Source: Rosa chinensis (lineage: Eukaryota; Streptophyta; Magnoliopsida; Rosales; Rosaceae). From it: 64,000 bases of DNA. A program made the translations under genes and the position numbers. Location of the stretch: contig NC_037091.1 in assembly GCF_002994745.2 (NCBI RefSeq), positions 34,722,612 through 34,786,611 of the forward strand, given 5' to 3'. Positions 20,962 to 31,112 of the stretch are shown here, one piece after another. Numbering within the stretch: the stretch's first letter is position 1; each line of letters opens with the position of its first letter. Under the pieces are notes generated by a model that was given only the letters and a program-made list of their open reading frames with translations, was not told the origin of the DNA and ran no database searches.

Positions 20962-22961
20962 TGTTAGAGCAAATCACTCTCCTACATTGATTTCCTCCCT
21001 CTCCACAATCAAAACTGAATGTGTAACCTCTCCACAATCAAAACTGATTGTGTAACCTCTCCACAATCAAAACTGATTGTGTAACTGTAGATTAGTTTTG
21101 AATATTTGTATTTATAGCATTGAATTCTGTTGGTAATAGTAGAGCAGATCTTAGCTATATAATTGTACAATTGTAGACATACAAATCAAGGAAAATCAAT
21201 TTCAACATGGTATCAGCCTAGGTCTAGGATCCTTACCTGTGTCTCATCTTCTTCTCACATTGTGTTCTTTAATCTTGTCCTCCTGCGTCTCTCCTTTATC
21301 TTGTGTCTGTTCTCACTGTCATCCTCTCTCTCTCACCAATATTCCAGTGGCTCAGTTGAGCGTTACAAGGCCCGCCTTGTTGCCAAAGGATTCCATCAAC
21401 AGCGCGGGATCGACTATGGTGAAACCTATAGTCCTGTTATCAAGCCCGCTACCATTCGAACCGTTCTCTGTGTTGCTGTGTCTAGGGGTTGGCCTCTCCG
21501 TCAGCTGGATGTCAAAAATGCATTCCTCCATGGCTATCTTCAGGAAGACGTTTACATGACTCAGCCTCCTGGCTTCATCAATTCCTCTCGGCCCTCCTAT
21601 GTCTGTAAGCTTCACAAGGCACTTTATGGCCTCAAACAAGCACCCCGTGCTTGGTTTCAATGCATGAGCTCTTTTGTTGGCTTTCGACTTAGTAAAGCTG
21701 ACTCATCTTTATTCATCTATCAACATGGATTGCATACAATTTTCTTTTTACTCTATGTTGATGACATTGTCATTACGGGCAGCAGTGATCAGCTTCTTCA
21801 AAGTTTTATTGATGCCTTGGGCCGTGGATTTGACATTAAGGATCTTGGTCCCCTTCACTATTTCCTTGGTTTATAGGTCAAGCCTCATTCCAACGACCTT
21901 CACATCAATCAACTCAAGTATGCTCATGATATTTTAAAGAAGCATGATCTATTACTCAGTCAACCAGTGAGCACCCCAATGTCGGCAAAGGCAGTCCTCA
22001 CCACACATGATGGTGATCTTCTTGAAAATCCAACTGCCTTTCATGAGATGGTTGGCTCCTTGCAGTACCTAACCATTACACGCCCTGACATCGCCTTTGC
22101 GGTCAATTCTGTGTCACAATTCATGAGTCAACCTCGTGCTCCACATCTCATTGCAGCCAAACGTATTCTCCGCTATGTCAAAAGCACACTAGGCCATGGT
22201 CTCCATTTTAGTCCTCAACGCCAACCTGCCCACCTTTCTGCTTACTCTGATGCCGATTGGGCCGGCTGCCCAGAATCTCGCCGTTCCACTTCCGGCTATC
22301 TCATTTACCTTGGCAATACCCTTGTCTCTTGGTGTTCCAAAAAGCAACCTACCATTGCTCGCTCCAGTGCCGAATCTGAATATCGATCCCTTGCTCATTC
22401 CAGTGCCGAGACAACTTGGTTAGGCTTCTTACTATATGAACTTGGTGTCCATATTCAGTACCCCATTCGGCGTTACTGTGATAACCTAAGTGCCACATAC
22501 ATGGCTTCTAATCCGGTCTTTCACGCTCGCACCAAGCACATCGAGTTAGATTATCACTTTGTTCGTGAAAAGGTAGCACTTGGGAGTCATCAGGTTCATT
22601 TTGTCCCTTCCGTCAATCAACCAGCTGATCTTCTTACTAAACCACTTCACAAGCAGCGGCATAATCTCCTGTGTACCAAACTTGTGCGTCCTAAGCCGCC
22701 CAGTTTGAAGGGGGGTGTTAGAGCAAATCACTCTCCTACATTGATTTCCTCCCTCTCCACAATCAAAACTGAATGTGTAACCTCTCCACAATCAAAACTG
22801 ATTGTGTAACCTCTCCACAATCAAAACTGATTGTGTAACTGTAGATTAGTTTTGAATATTTGTATTTATAGCATTGAATTATGTTGGTAACAGTAGAGCA
22901 GATCTTAGCTATATAATTGTACAATTGTAGACATACAGATCAAGGAAAATCAATTTCAACA
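20962..22961 (+). mobile_element. internally deleted Copia retrotransposon (2.0 kb)
   Basis: Two 246-bp LTRs (20962-21207 and 22716-22961), starting TGTTAGAGCAAATC and ending TTTCAACA, enclose a short body. GAACT flanks the element on both sides (20957-20961 and 22962-22966). A tRNA-iMet type site TGGTATCAGCC follows the first LTR and a GAAGGGGGG tract precedes the second. Three substitutions were seen between LTRs. Gag, protease and integrase are missing; reverse transcriptase and RNase H remain. Each LTR contains a roughly 30-bp CTCCACAATCAAAACTG repeat, three copies. Confidence 0.95.
21343..22740 (+). pseudogene. Copia reverse transcriptase/RNase H fragment
   Basis: The frame starts in a deletion junction and reads RT motifs [41 protein letters not shown] and the catalytic [11 protein letters not shown]. 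It continues through RNase H motifs AYSDADWAGC, SSAESEYRSLA and HIELDYHFVRE. One in-frame TAG at 21874-21876 follows FLGL, where an acidic residue is usual; otherwise the frame is open for about 465 codons. Few lesions suggest recent loss. It cannot complete a cycle alone. Confidence 0.92.
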
Positions 22962-23836
22962 GAACTTAATTCAGAGCCACCTGACGATATTGAATTCCCA
23001 AATTAGCTTTTATTAGATTAGTTCGCAACAGTTACATACATATAGAGAATTAAGAGAACAGTATAGACTTGTTTAATGCAGTACTTATCCTATTTTCAAG
23101 AATAAGAGAACCAAAATAGCATTTGTTTTTCTTCTTTTCCTTTTCATTGAAAGTAAACTTGTTGATACAAATTCTGGTGAAAGCAGAGAAATGCAAATAT
23201 TGCAAAACAATGATGACTATAAATGCTTTAGTCACACTAGGCCTCATTCCCTTGGAAACTGCATTAGCCACTACTTTATTATTCCTAGTTTCTCCAAACG
23301 AATTAATCATATCTCCCATGACTATGGTCATTAGGGACATACAGAGTCCATTTCCAACAGCGCTGATTGGACCAGTAGACATTAACATGTAAATATGTAA
23401 TCCACAAAATCAGCAAAGGAGAAAAGATTGTAATATGGTACTGTATTTGTTCCGTCCTCCTTGCTCTTGTTCATGTTCTTGAAACCGCTGTCACTGCTGA
23501 GTGGTTATTCGATGCAATGTCTTGCTTGGTGGATGCATCTCCATCCGAAGGATTCAATTCAGCCATATTTTTTAGAGCACCTCAGAAAAGGGTGATGAGA
23601 TGACAGCTGCAACATAAGACAAAACAAAAGATAATCTAGTTAAAATTAAAAGAGAGAAAATGATATGAAACAAGGATTGAAATGAACACAAAGAGCAAAT
23701 AACCAAGAGACCTAATTACGTATGCTAAAGAGAAGGACACAAAAGAGAAGACATAACAACAGACACCATATATGCAAGCTTAAAAGAGTTGCAGGAAACG
23801 TAAAATATCAATAGAGTGCTGAATAGATCAAAGGAC

Positions 23837-24310
23837 TGTTAGAAAGTAGAGCAAAATTAGCTTGGTATAGCTGTCAACATTCAACACATTCATTCTGTAT
23901 CATCACAATTAATTCTATGTAATTAGCCATTCATAGGCCATGAATAGTTTTCCTTTTTGTATCCTAGAATCAAGCTGTATCCTTGTATATATGATATACA
24001 GATCAATACAACAATCATCACTTCCTGAAAATCTGTCTCTGTTGTTTTTCATGGTATCAGAGCAGGACGCATAATCCTGACTCTTCTCTAGTCTTCTCAA
24101 CATCAAATTCACAAAGCCATAATCACAATGGCTGGTGATAATGTCCCACCATCACCATCCAATCCCAGCAAATCAGATAATTCAAAATCTGATGTCTCAA
24201 ATCCATTCTTCACTCATCATTCAGACCACCCTGGATTCTTCACTCATCACTCATCATTCACGCATTTTTCAGACAATTTACTCGCAAAGTATTCACGTGA
24301 CAAGTGTTGA
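23837..24310 (+). mobile_element. second Copia: 5' LTR, primer site and gag start, truncated
   Basis: An LTR of 215 bp (23837-24051, TGTTAGAAAGTAGAGC to TTTTTCA) is followed at once by TGGTATCAGAGC, the tRNA-iMet primer site. About 70 bp later an ATG at 24128 opens a serine/proline-rich gag-like frame of 60 codons with a duplicated FFTHHS motif. No further Copia domains follow and no second LTR of this type was found, so the element is truncated. It lies just upstream of the ABCB relic, on the opposite strand. Confidence 0.8.
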
Positions 24311-25058
24311 ATCGATAGCTTGAGAATTGAATCTTGGCAGGACTGAACTGGTCATGGAAAATTCTGAATTGAGCACGTATCCAGCAAAACTTAAATAGAT
24401 GGAAAAGATTAATAGTTTATCTGTTTATGGATAATGACAATATATATGACGACATTGCTAGGGTGACGAGCGAGCGAGCGAGAGGAATCATGCTTCTGTA
24501 TATATCACTAATCCATTGGCTGATGAACGTTTTTATTCCACAGAGACAAATACAGATCGAGACGAACCCATTGGAAACGGTTGTGACTGTTTCTTTCGGT
24601 CAAGGAATATTTGTAAATCTTATATTGGATTCTCTTTTACACCAAAAGACGGTTACAAATAGCATTAATTGCATCCACAAATAATGATTCTATAGTTTTG
24701 AAGTATTACGTGTTCTAACAGAGTGAATCTCTCAAAGAAGAGAAAAGGAAATTAAGAAAACTGAACCAATTAAGAATAAAATAAAGACGGATATCGTGCG
24801 GAGTACTCCTAGCTAGGTTATATAGTAATTTCTCACCAACCACACTCTTTTTACCTTTTGAATTAACTTTTGCGTACAGAGTACTCTGACACTATACGGC
24901 TTTTGTTTCCTTTTTGTTTTTATTTTTTGTTACAGACTACAAAACCTAATTATACACGCACATGCACATGTTGAACATCGTTAAAATTTAGTTAAAACTT
25001 GGGATAAAAATACTGATTCATTTGTGCTACCATAACTGCCAAACTTAGAAGCAGTATG
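24311..25058. other. intergenic, no gene seen
   Basis: AT-rich sequence with a short gag-like tail near 24320-24420 that may belong to the truncated Copia. The open frame at 24427-24684 shows no recognisable protein. Confidence 0.5.
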
Positions 25059-25641
25059 AGAGCAACTCCAACAGCTTCCTCATATTTTGATTTTCTCTAT
25101 TTTAGGGAAAAATAAGCCTCTTTTGCTCAAATAATAATCTATCCCCATTTTAGGGATAGTGAGGAAAGAGAAAACAAAATTCCCTAAGAGCAACTCTAAC
25201 AGCTTCCCTATAATTTCTGTATTATAGGGAAGCAAAAGTAAAAGCTTTAACCTTTTTTTTCTTCTCAAACTCCAACAGATTCTTTATTTTACAGCAATCT
25301 CTAAAATCTCCATAATTCTTCCTTAAAATTTTAGAGATTGCTGTAAATTTAAGGAATTTGATTTTCTCTTTCCTAACTATCTTTAAAATTGGGATAGTTA
25401 TAGGGAATCTGTTTGGAGCAAAATAGCCTTTTTTTTTCCCTAAAATAGAGAAAAATCAAAATATAGGGAAGTTGCTGGAGTTGCTCTAAATTTACAGCAA
25501 TCTCTAAAATTTTAAGGAAGAATTATGGAGGTTTTAGATATTGCTGTAAAATAGGAAATATGTTGGAGTTGGAGAAGAAAAAGAGGCTAAAGCTTTGACT
25601 TTTGCTTACTTATAATACATAAATGTTGTTTGAGTTGCTCT
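25059..25641. mobile_element. two interleaved hairpin MITEs
   Basis: MITE A has arms 25059-25188 and about 25357-25488, mutually reverse complementary over nearly 130 bp and ending AGAGCAACTCCAACAGC / GTTGCTGGAGTTGCTCT. MITE B has arms 25189-25350 and 25489-25641, with ends AGAGCAACTCTAACAGC / GTTTGAGTTGCTCT. B's left arm carries its own perfect small palindrome at 25295-25347. The order is A-left, B-left, A-right, B-right. Neither encodes protein. The end sequence is that of a common plant MITE type; the superfamily was not fixed. Confidence 0.8.
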
Positions 25642-25839
25642 GAGTCACCAGTAATGAGGCAGTGACATATGAATATTGAAACTTCAAGCTTCAGATTCTT
25701 TTATATTTGTGCTCAACTTGTTCCTTTCTGGTTAATTAATTTCAAATATATCTTGTTGTCATTATGTTGTTCTTGAGTGCTCTAGCTTCTATTAGAAAGT
25801 ATAACAGAAGGGATCATTTCATTACCAAATTGGTTGCAA

Positions 25840-26156
25840 GATGCATGTAACTCAGAACATAGAAGGTGAAATTTATCAGTGGTGGAACTGCAAATCTCAG
25901 ATCTACATTACATTGCAAATATTTCTGCTCAAAACTCTGAAACATTTCCCCTTCATCTCTCGGTCTTGCACCTCTGCTTGACTCACCATTCTCCCCCCCC
26001 CCCCCTCCCCCCAACAAAGGGTGCAAAAGAAAGTTCAGTTATCTAATTTTTTTTTTTTTCGGGGAGTTCAAAATTATTAAAAGAACATGGAGAAACAAAA
26101 AAGAGCTGGAACCCAGCAAAAGCAAGGGTACACCAGCAAACTACAAAGAGCAGGGT
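25840..26156. repeat. duplicate of 42890-43145 plus 45869-45905, with empty TRIM site
   Basis: The segment from GGTGAAATTTATCAGTGG to TACAAAGAGCAGG matches the upstream region of the ORF at 42483-42845. It runs straight through CCCAGCAAAAGCAAGGG, where the other copy carries the TRIM insertion. It contains a C-run near 25994 and a T-run near 26047. The homology stops at about 26156, exactly where the Copia fragment begins. No gene is read in it; 25642-25839 holds nothing recognised. Confidence 0.8.
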
Positions 26157-26422
26157 TGAGACTCCTATGGAGCGAGGGTTAAGATAGTCTGATCAAGGTG
26201 ATTTGTTAAAAGATCCATCTCGTTATAGAAGGCTAGTTGGGAGATTAATCTACCTCAATGTTTCTAGGCCTGATATCACGTATCCAGTGCATGTATTGAG
26301 CAGGTTCATGCATGAGCCTCGAAAATCTCATATGGAAGCTGCCCTTCGTATTGTGATTTATCTTAAGATTGCACCAAGTCAGGGCTTACGGGCTTATTGT
26401 GATTCAGACTGGGCTGGCTGCC

Positions 26423-29400
26423 TGTTGAGCAAAAATTGCACACGGTGAGCGTAAATGTCACCCAACATAATTTCACTCGTATTCATTAAAAGAATAGAGT
26501 TTTAATTAATTCGGGTTCGACCCATTCAAGACAGAATGTGTCTTTTAATTACAATCCCCATTACAGGGAAACACCCTTTGATTCATATTATGAAGAAATC
26601 AATTGTAGGGATGTGTGTGTTTGTTTATTTTTGTGGCTGCACCCGGATGTCTGAATGGGTTGCCTACGTACCCTGGGAGAGGGATCAAGCCATTCGTAGT
26701 TCAAGATTTCCAATGGGTGAATGACCCATTGGAGGGTATGGCTTTTGGAATGTGAATAGTGTTTGGACGAATTTGGTGTAAATGAACCAGGGATTAGATT
26801 TGTGTCTGAATTGTTTGGGGAGGCTATGACGTTTCCTGGTGTTTGGTGGAATTTGACTGATGAGGTCAGAGATTCGAATTGGATGAACCAGGGAGTCAGG
26901 TTTTTTATTTGGACTTGCGGTTGCATCTAGTAGGTCGCTAGATTGCCTACATACCCTCAAGGAGGGATCAAACCGTTGTAGTTCTTGAGTTTGTATTTCT
27001 AGTGTTGAGATAATTTTTGTGTCGACGGATGTATATATATTTATTTTTGAATCCATCGAATGTATTTCTTCTGCAGACGTCGGAATTTAATTTGGGTACC
27101 CGATGTGTTGAATTCTTGTACTGGGCCGTATGAATAGGCTTTATGTTGTCAACAAACAAACTTCGTCGGACCCGAACATCGGAATAAACTGTTTGGCAAT
27201 GGGCCTCAACATTTGTGGATGGGCAAATTTAGCAAGCCCCATAGGTTGGAGAACCGTTAATTTAATATACACACCAGTTTGAGCCCAATTTAGTCTTGCA
27301 CAAGTGTGAAACTCCCAGCCCAATGAAGGCAGCCCAGTCCATAAACAAAAAGAAAAACTTGAGACTCGACAAGATTGACGGCGTGATCATCAGAGCCTAA
27401 TTTAGAAGTCGAGTCGGAGATGTAGTCCAAGACGGAGAAGAAGCTGTACCGCGGAGGCTTGGATAAATGGATTGGATCTTGTACCCCATTCTTGCATTCT
27501 GTCTCTTGCGTCTGCGATTAGGTAACAGCTTCGATCTCCATATTTTCCCTTGTTAGCTCCAATTTATTATTCGCACATTGACTGACCTTAGTCAATCTTA
27601 CCCAGATCTGCTGCTGCGGTCGATTGGTCGTGTGCAGGAACAAAAAGCAGGTGCAACTCTTCTTCTGGTGATAGACTGGTACGACTCTTCTATGCACCCA
27701 TAATCAATTGCTTCATTTCTGATTATTAATCGCCTGGGTTTAGTCGAAATCTAAAGCTGGAGCATCTTCTTTCTTTTAATTTTTCTTTTGACTGAGAAAC
27801 GAGCACGTAGCATCATGTTTCTTGGGCTGTGATTTGTATTCAACACCGATCTGCAGCACACTTGCTTGATTACATATATTTGAAAGATTTGACAAACTCT
27901 CATTCAATTATCAAAATTATTTGTCATTATCTGCAGGTCTTGACCACTTTTCCACAATCAATACTTAGGCTTATTTATTTGTTCACCACCGCTTGACCTT
28001 GCTGCCATAGAAATTTGATTAATTATACTCTGCATGTCGCTTTTGACATGGCATGTCTCTGCATGTTTGAATAATCAAACCTGGGCCTTTGTCTTTTCTT
28101 GTTCATCACCACCGTTTGCTATATATAATTATGCAATACATGTTTAAAGCAAATGCATGTTTAAAGCCTTTTGCTTTATTGCTGCATGTTCAAGTTTGTC
28201 ATCATCTTTCTGACCATAGCAGCTGATCATAATTAAACTGCCACATATCTTGCTTTGATTGCCACCCTTGTGCACCACCGCTTCAAATGCGCGCAAAAGC
28301 CACTCACCCATTTTAGCTTGTCCTTTTGTCAATTAAAATCATTAATTCTAAGAACAAATAGATGAATTTGATTATGACTTTGCCTTTCAACTAAAAACTG
28401 ACACGAAAGCTTCTGCATATGTAGGGTCAATTGAGTCTACACCGCCAAGCTCCAGAGATCAATTTCAATGTGGTAAGTACTGCAAAAACCAGCAGTCCTG
28501 CTAACTCACTTCTTTTATTTCTCTTCCTTTGTCTGCGACTCTGCCTTCTAACTTTCTTCTTTTATTTATTTTTTGTATGCAGGTTACAGAGGCGAAACAT
28601 TAAGGGTGAGGCTTTGTATTTCTTTGCTTGGCATTTTGGATTGGTGGTTTAAGATTTGTATTTCTTTTTGGAAGTGGTGGTGGAAAAGTTTTTATACGGT
28701 GGAAGGAGAAAAGCAAGGCAGCAAGGGAACTTTTTATGTGATGGTGCTACGTTTGGAGGAAGAGAATGTACTGCATAGGTTGTGATATCGGAACTCGGCC
28801 GTTCATGAACGACCATATGTTCCAATATTTAAAACCCCAACAGCCATGTTGCATTAAGACGTCGGCCGTTCATGAACGACCATGTTAGTCTTAATTCAAG
28901 AGAAGATTGCTCGGCCGTTCTTGAACGACCATGGTTGTTTCAAAAGGGTGTTGGTTGTTCATGAACAGCCCCCTTTTGCTTGAAGAAAACCTGTTAATTC
29001 CCTGCCGAAGCAAGCAAGAGCAGCATGGTGCAGTGTATACCTGAACTTCTCCTTCGAGTTGCTTTGATTTCGCTCTCTGTTTTGGCTGAGTCTTGGCCTC
29101 TTGTTTACTGAATATTTCTCTCTTCTCTCTCCTCTCTCCGTGTGTCTCTTCTCTCTCCGTGTGTCTCTCCTCTTGTTATCTCCGGTGTTGCTGCCTATAT
29201 ATTGTAGTCATTGGATAGGTGTCACCGGATGGATAACTACTTGTATTTTGTATTTGAATTTAAATAACAAGTCTATCCTTATCACTTGTTATCTTTGAAT
29301 TGGTTGAGATATTAATCAATACTTGAATAGTCAAAGGTTCAAAGCTAGCAGAACTTATCCTTGACGTTATTCAAAGCCAAAAGACTTCGACAAATACTTG

Positions 29401-29549
29401 AACAGCCCCCCTTTCTTGCTGTTTGAACTTGGTCAAAGATAAAACAAGCTTATCCATGTGCAAGTGTATTTCTTTTTTTCTTTTTTGCGGCAACCATGTA
29501 GCTACCGATTTTTTTTTATTTTTTTATTTTTTTATTTTATATCTCAACA
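26423..29549. mobile_element. 3.1-kb insertion in Copia, TGTTGAG...CTCAACA, solo-LTR-like
   Basis: CTGCC flanks both sides (26418-26422 and 29550-29554). The ends are the inverted 7-mer TGTTGAG/CTCAACA, and the 5-bp duplication suits an LTR. No repeated terminus was found inside, so a large solo LTR is likely. A motif near GGTTGCCTACGTACCC followed by AGGGATCAAGCC occurs at about 26660 and, diverged, at about 26945. Exon-like pieces with GT/AG borders occur at about 27600-27680 and 28425-28600. Palindromic units lie at 28796-28969 and a T-rich tract at 29470-29540. No TE protein is seen. Confidence 0.72.
28796..28969. repeat. four GGCCGTTCATGAACGACC palindromic units
   Basis: Units lie near 28796, 28863, 28912 and 28952. 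The first two are CGGCCGTTCATGAACGACCA, the third has one change (TTCTTGAAC), and the fourth is GGTTGTTCATGAACAGCC. In the fourth, C to T on one arm and G to A on the other largely keep the palindrome. Spacers of about 30-47 bp are unrelated. Confidence 0.85.
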
Positions 29550-30461
29550 CTGCCCCATTACTAGAAGGTCCACTACAGGTTATTGTGTTTTTCTTGGACC
29601 TTCACTGGTTTCATGGAGTTCAAAAAGGTAAAAGACTGTATCACTCTCTTCAGCAGAAGCAAAATATAGAGCGATGACGGGAGCATGTTGTGAGTTAACA
29701 TGGCTTCAATTTCTTCTGACAGACTTAGGTGTATTTGACAAGATCCACCCCGAATTCCACCCTGGAATCCGAAGTGGCCCTACGGGACCCACCTTTAAAG
29801 GAGATTTACCAAAAATTTCGGCATAACCTCCCTTAAAAATGGATAACCCAAAATCATGCGGAAAACCAAAAATTCACTTCTAATAATCCAACCATAACTC
29901 CTGGAGCCACCCTGCTCCCAAATTCAACCAATCCCATCTCAAAGCTAATAACATCATACATAATCTCCGAAAGGTAAAAGTTACTACAATCACCAAAGTT
30001 AGGTCATAGACCTCAAATATAATTCATACAAGTTTGGGTCACATATCCCTTAGTAATCAGAGCATTCTAGGAATATAAATGGACAAGGAGTGCAGTAGGT
30101 TAAACAGGTAACCTACAGAATGTGATGGCGGAAGCAGGTGTGGTCACTATGGCTCACACTCGTACATCAAGCAGCAGTACTGCAATCTGGGCATTTGAAA
30201 CCGAAGGGCCCAGGGAAAAGTATATAAAAACGTTAGCCTGAGTGGACAAAAATAAATAATTGAAAGGAAAAAGGAGTTTATACTTTTCCACATTTATATC
30301 ATTAAAACTCCCGATGCATGCAATAATTAAGAAAACCACGAGAAGCTCCGCTCAAGAAAAACCGACTAGCCCCGCTAGTCAAGAACAACAACAAAAGGAT
30401 ACGGGGAAAAGAGTTCACCATACGGGAATGGAGCCCCTCAGGCTCTACCTACCCTCGACTG

Positions 30462-30675
30462 CCACTCACACATAGATTGTGCGAGGAGGAGAACTAATAA
30501 TCTCAACTTCCACTCACACATAGATTGTGTGAGGAGGAGAATATGACCTCGACTATCACCCACGTGAGGAGGAGAATACGTCACCTCTACTGCCACTCAC
30601 CAACACAAAGTAGGTGAGGAGGAGAATAAGCTACCTCAACTGCCACTCACCAACACAAAGTAGGTGAGGAGGAGA
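30462..30675. repeat. hairpin tandem array in the outer solo LTR
   Basis: About five units of 45-55 bp. Paired arms include CTCACACA/TGTGTGAG (30513-30520 with 30526-30533, perfect) and CTCACC/GGTGAG (30596-30601 with 30613-30618, and again 30646-30651 with 30663-30668). Units share GAGGAGGAGAA and ACTGCCA. Confidence 0.8.
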
Positions 30676-31112
30676 CCTAATCACATGACCCGCGTATGGT
30701 GAGGAAGAAGATCGTCGAAAGCCAATAAATCTGTATAGTTTCCCCACATATCTCACGAAATAAGAATCCAAGTGTATAAAGACGTGACCCCGCACGCCAA
30801 GATCATCTCAAGTTCAAAATAAATAAGGTATAAATAAGTATAAAGTTTTACTTCATCGAAAACTCATTTCGTAAATCTCATAATAATCTCAATTAGCCGA
30901 ATATAAATATAAAATAAATGGTATAAATTCTGAATCCGCATAAATCAAAATCCTCAAATCGAGCATAATGAATCTTAATTCAAAAGTTCAAACCAATAAA
31001 TCAATCAATAATCCAAACCAAAATAAAATGCTCGATAATTAAGTTGATAAATCAATAAACTCAAAACTTGCGGAATTTAATTTGCATGCATCAATTAAAA
31101 TCAAAAGTCCAC

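Larger units (their letters stand above)
18095..23566 (-). pseudogene. ABCB (P-glycoprotein/MDR-type) transporter, broken first half
   Basis: On the minus strand a start at 23566 (MAELNPSDGD) is followed by pieces of TMD1 ([44 protein letters not shown]) and NBD1. NBD1 has Walker [10 protein letters not shown] near 19650, signature LSGGQ near 19115, Walker [13 protein letters not shown] near 19060 and [10 protein letters not shown] near 18930. The linker and the first TMD2 helix ([13 protein letters not shown]) end near 18095. Full ABCB proteins have about 1,250-1,300 residues; TMD2 and NBD2 are absent. Damage includes frameshifts in exons 1-2 (23470-23390), an in-frame TGA at 19801-19803, an insertion with stop near 18985, a duplicated segment at 18395-18836 and a Copia in an exon. 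Closest family is ABCB4/11/21-like. Not functional. Confidence 0.9.

Noticed and set aside
26640..26960. Possible tRNA-like or structured RNA pair (GGTTGCCTACGTACCC ... AGGGATCAAGCC)
   Set aside because: I recall similar words in plant LTRs; no cloverleaf or tRNA box A/B pair could be built.
28796..28969. Possible CRISPR-like or phage-type repeat cluster
   Set aside because: Only four units with uneven spacing in a plant TE, and no cas-like gene.
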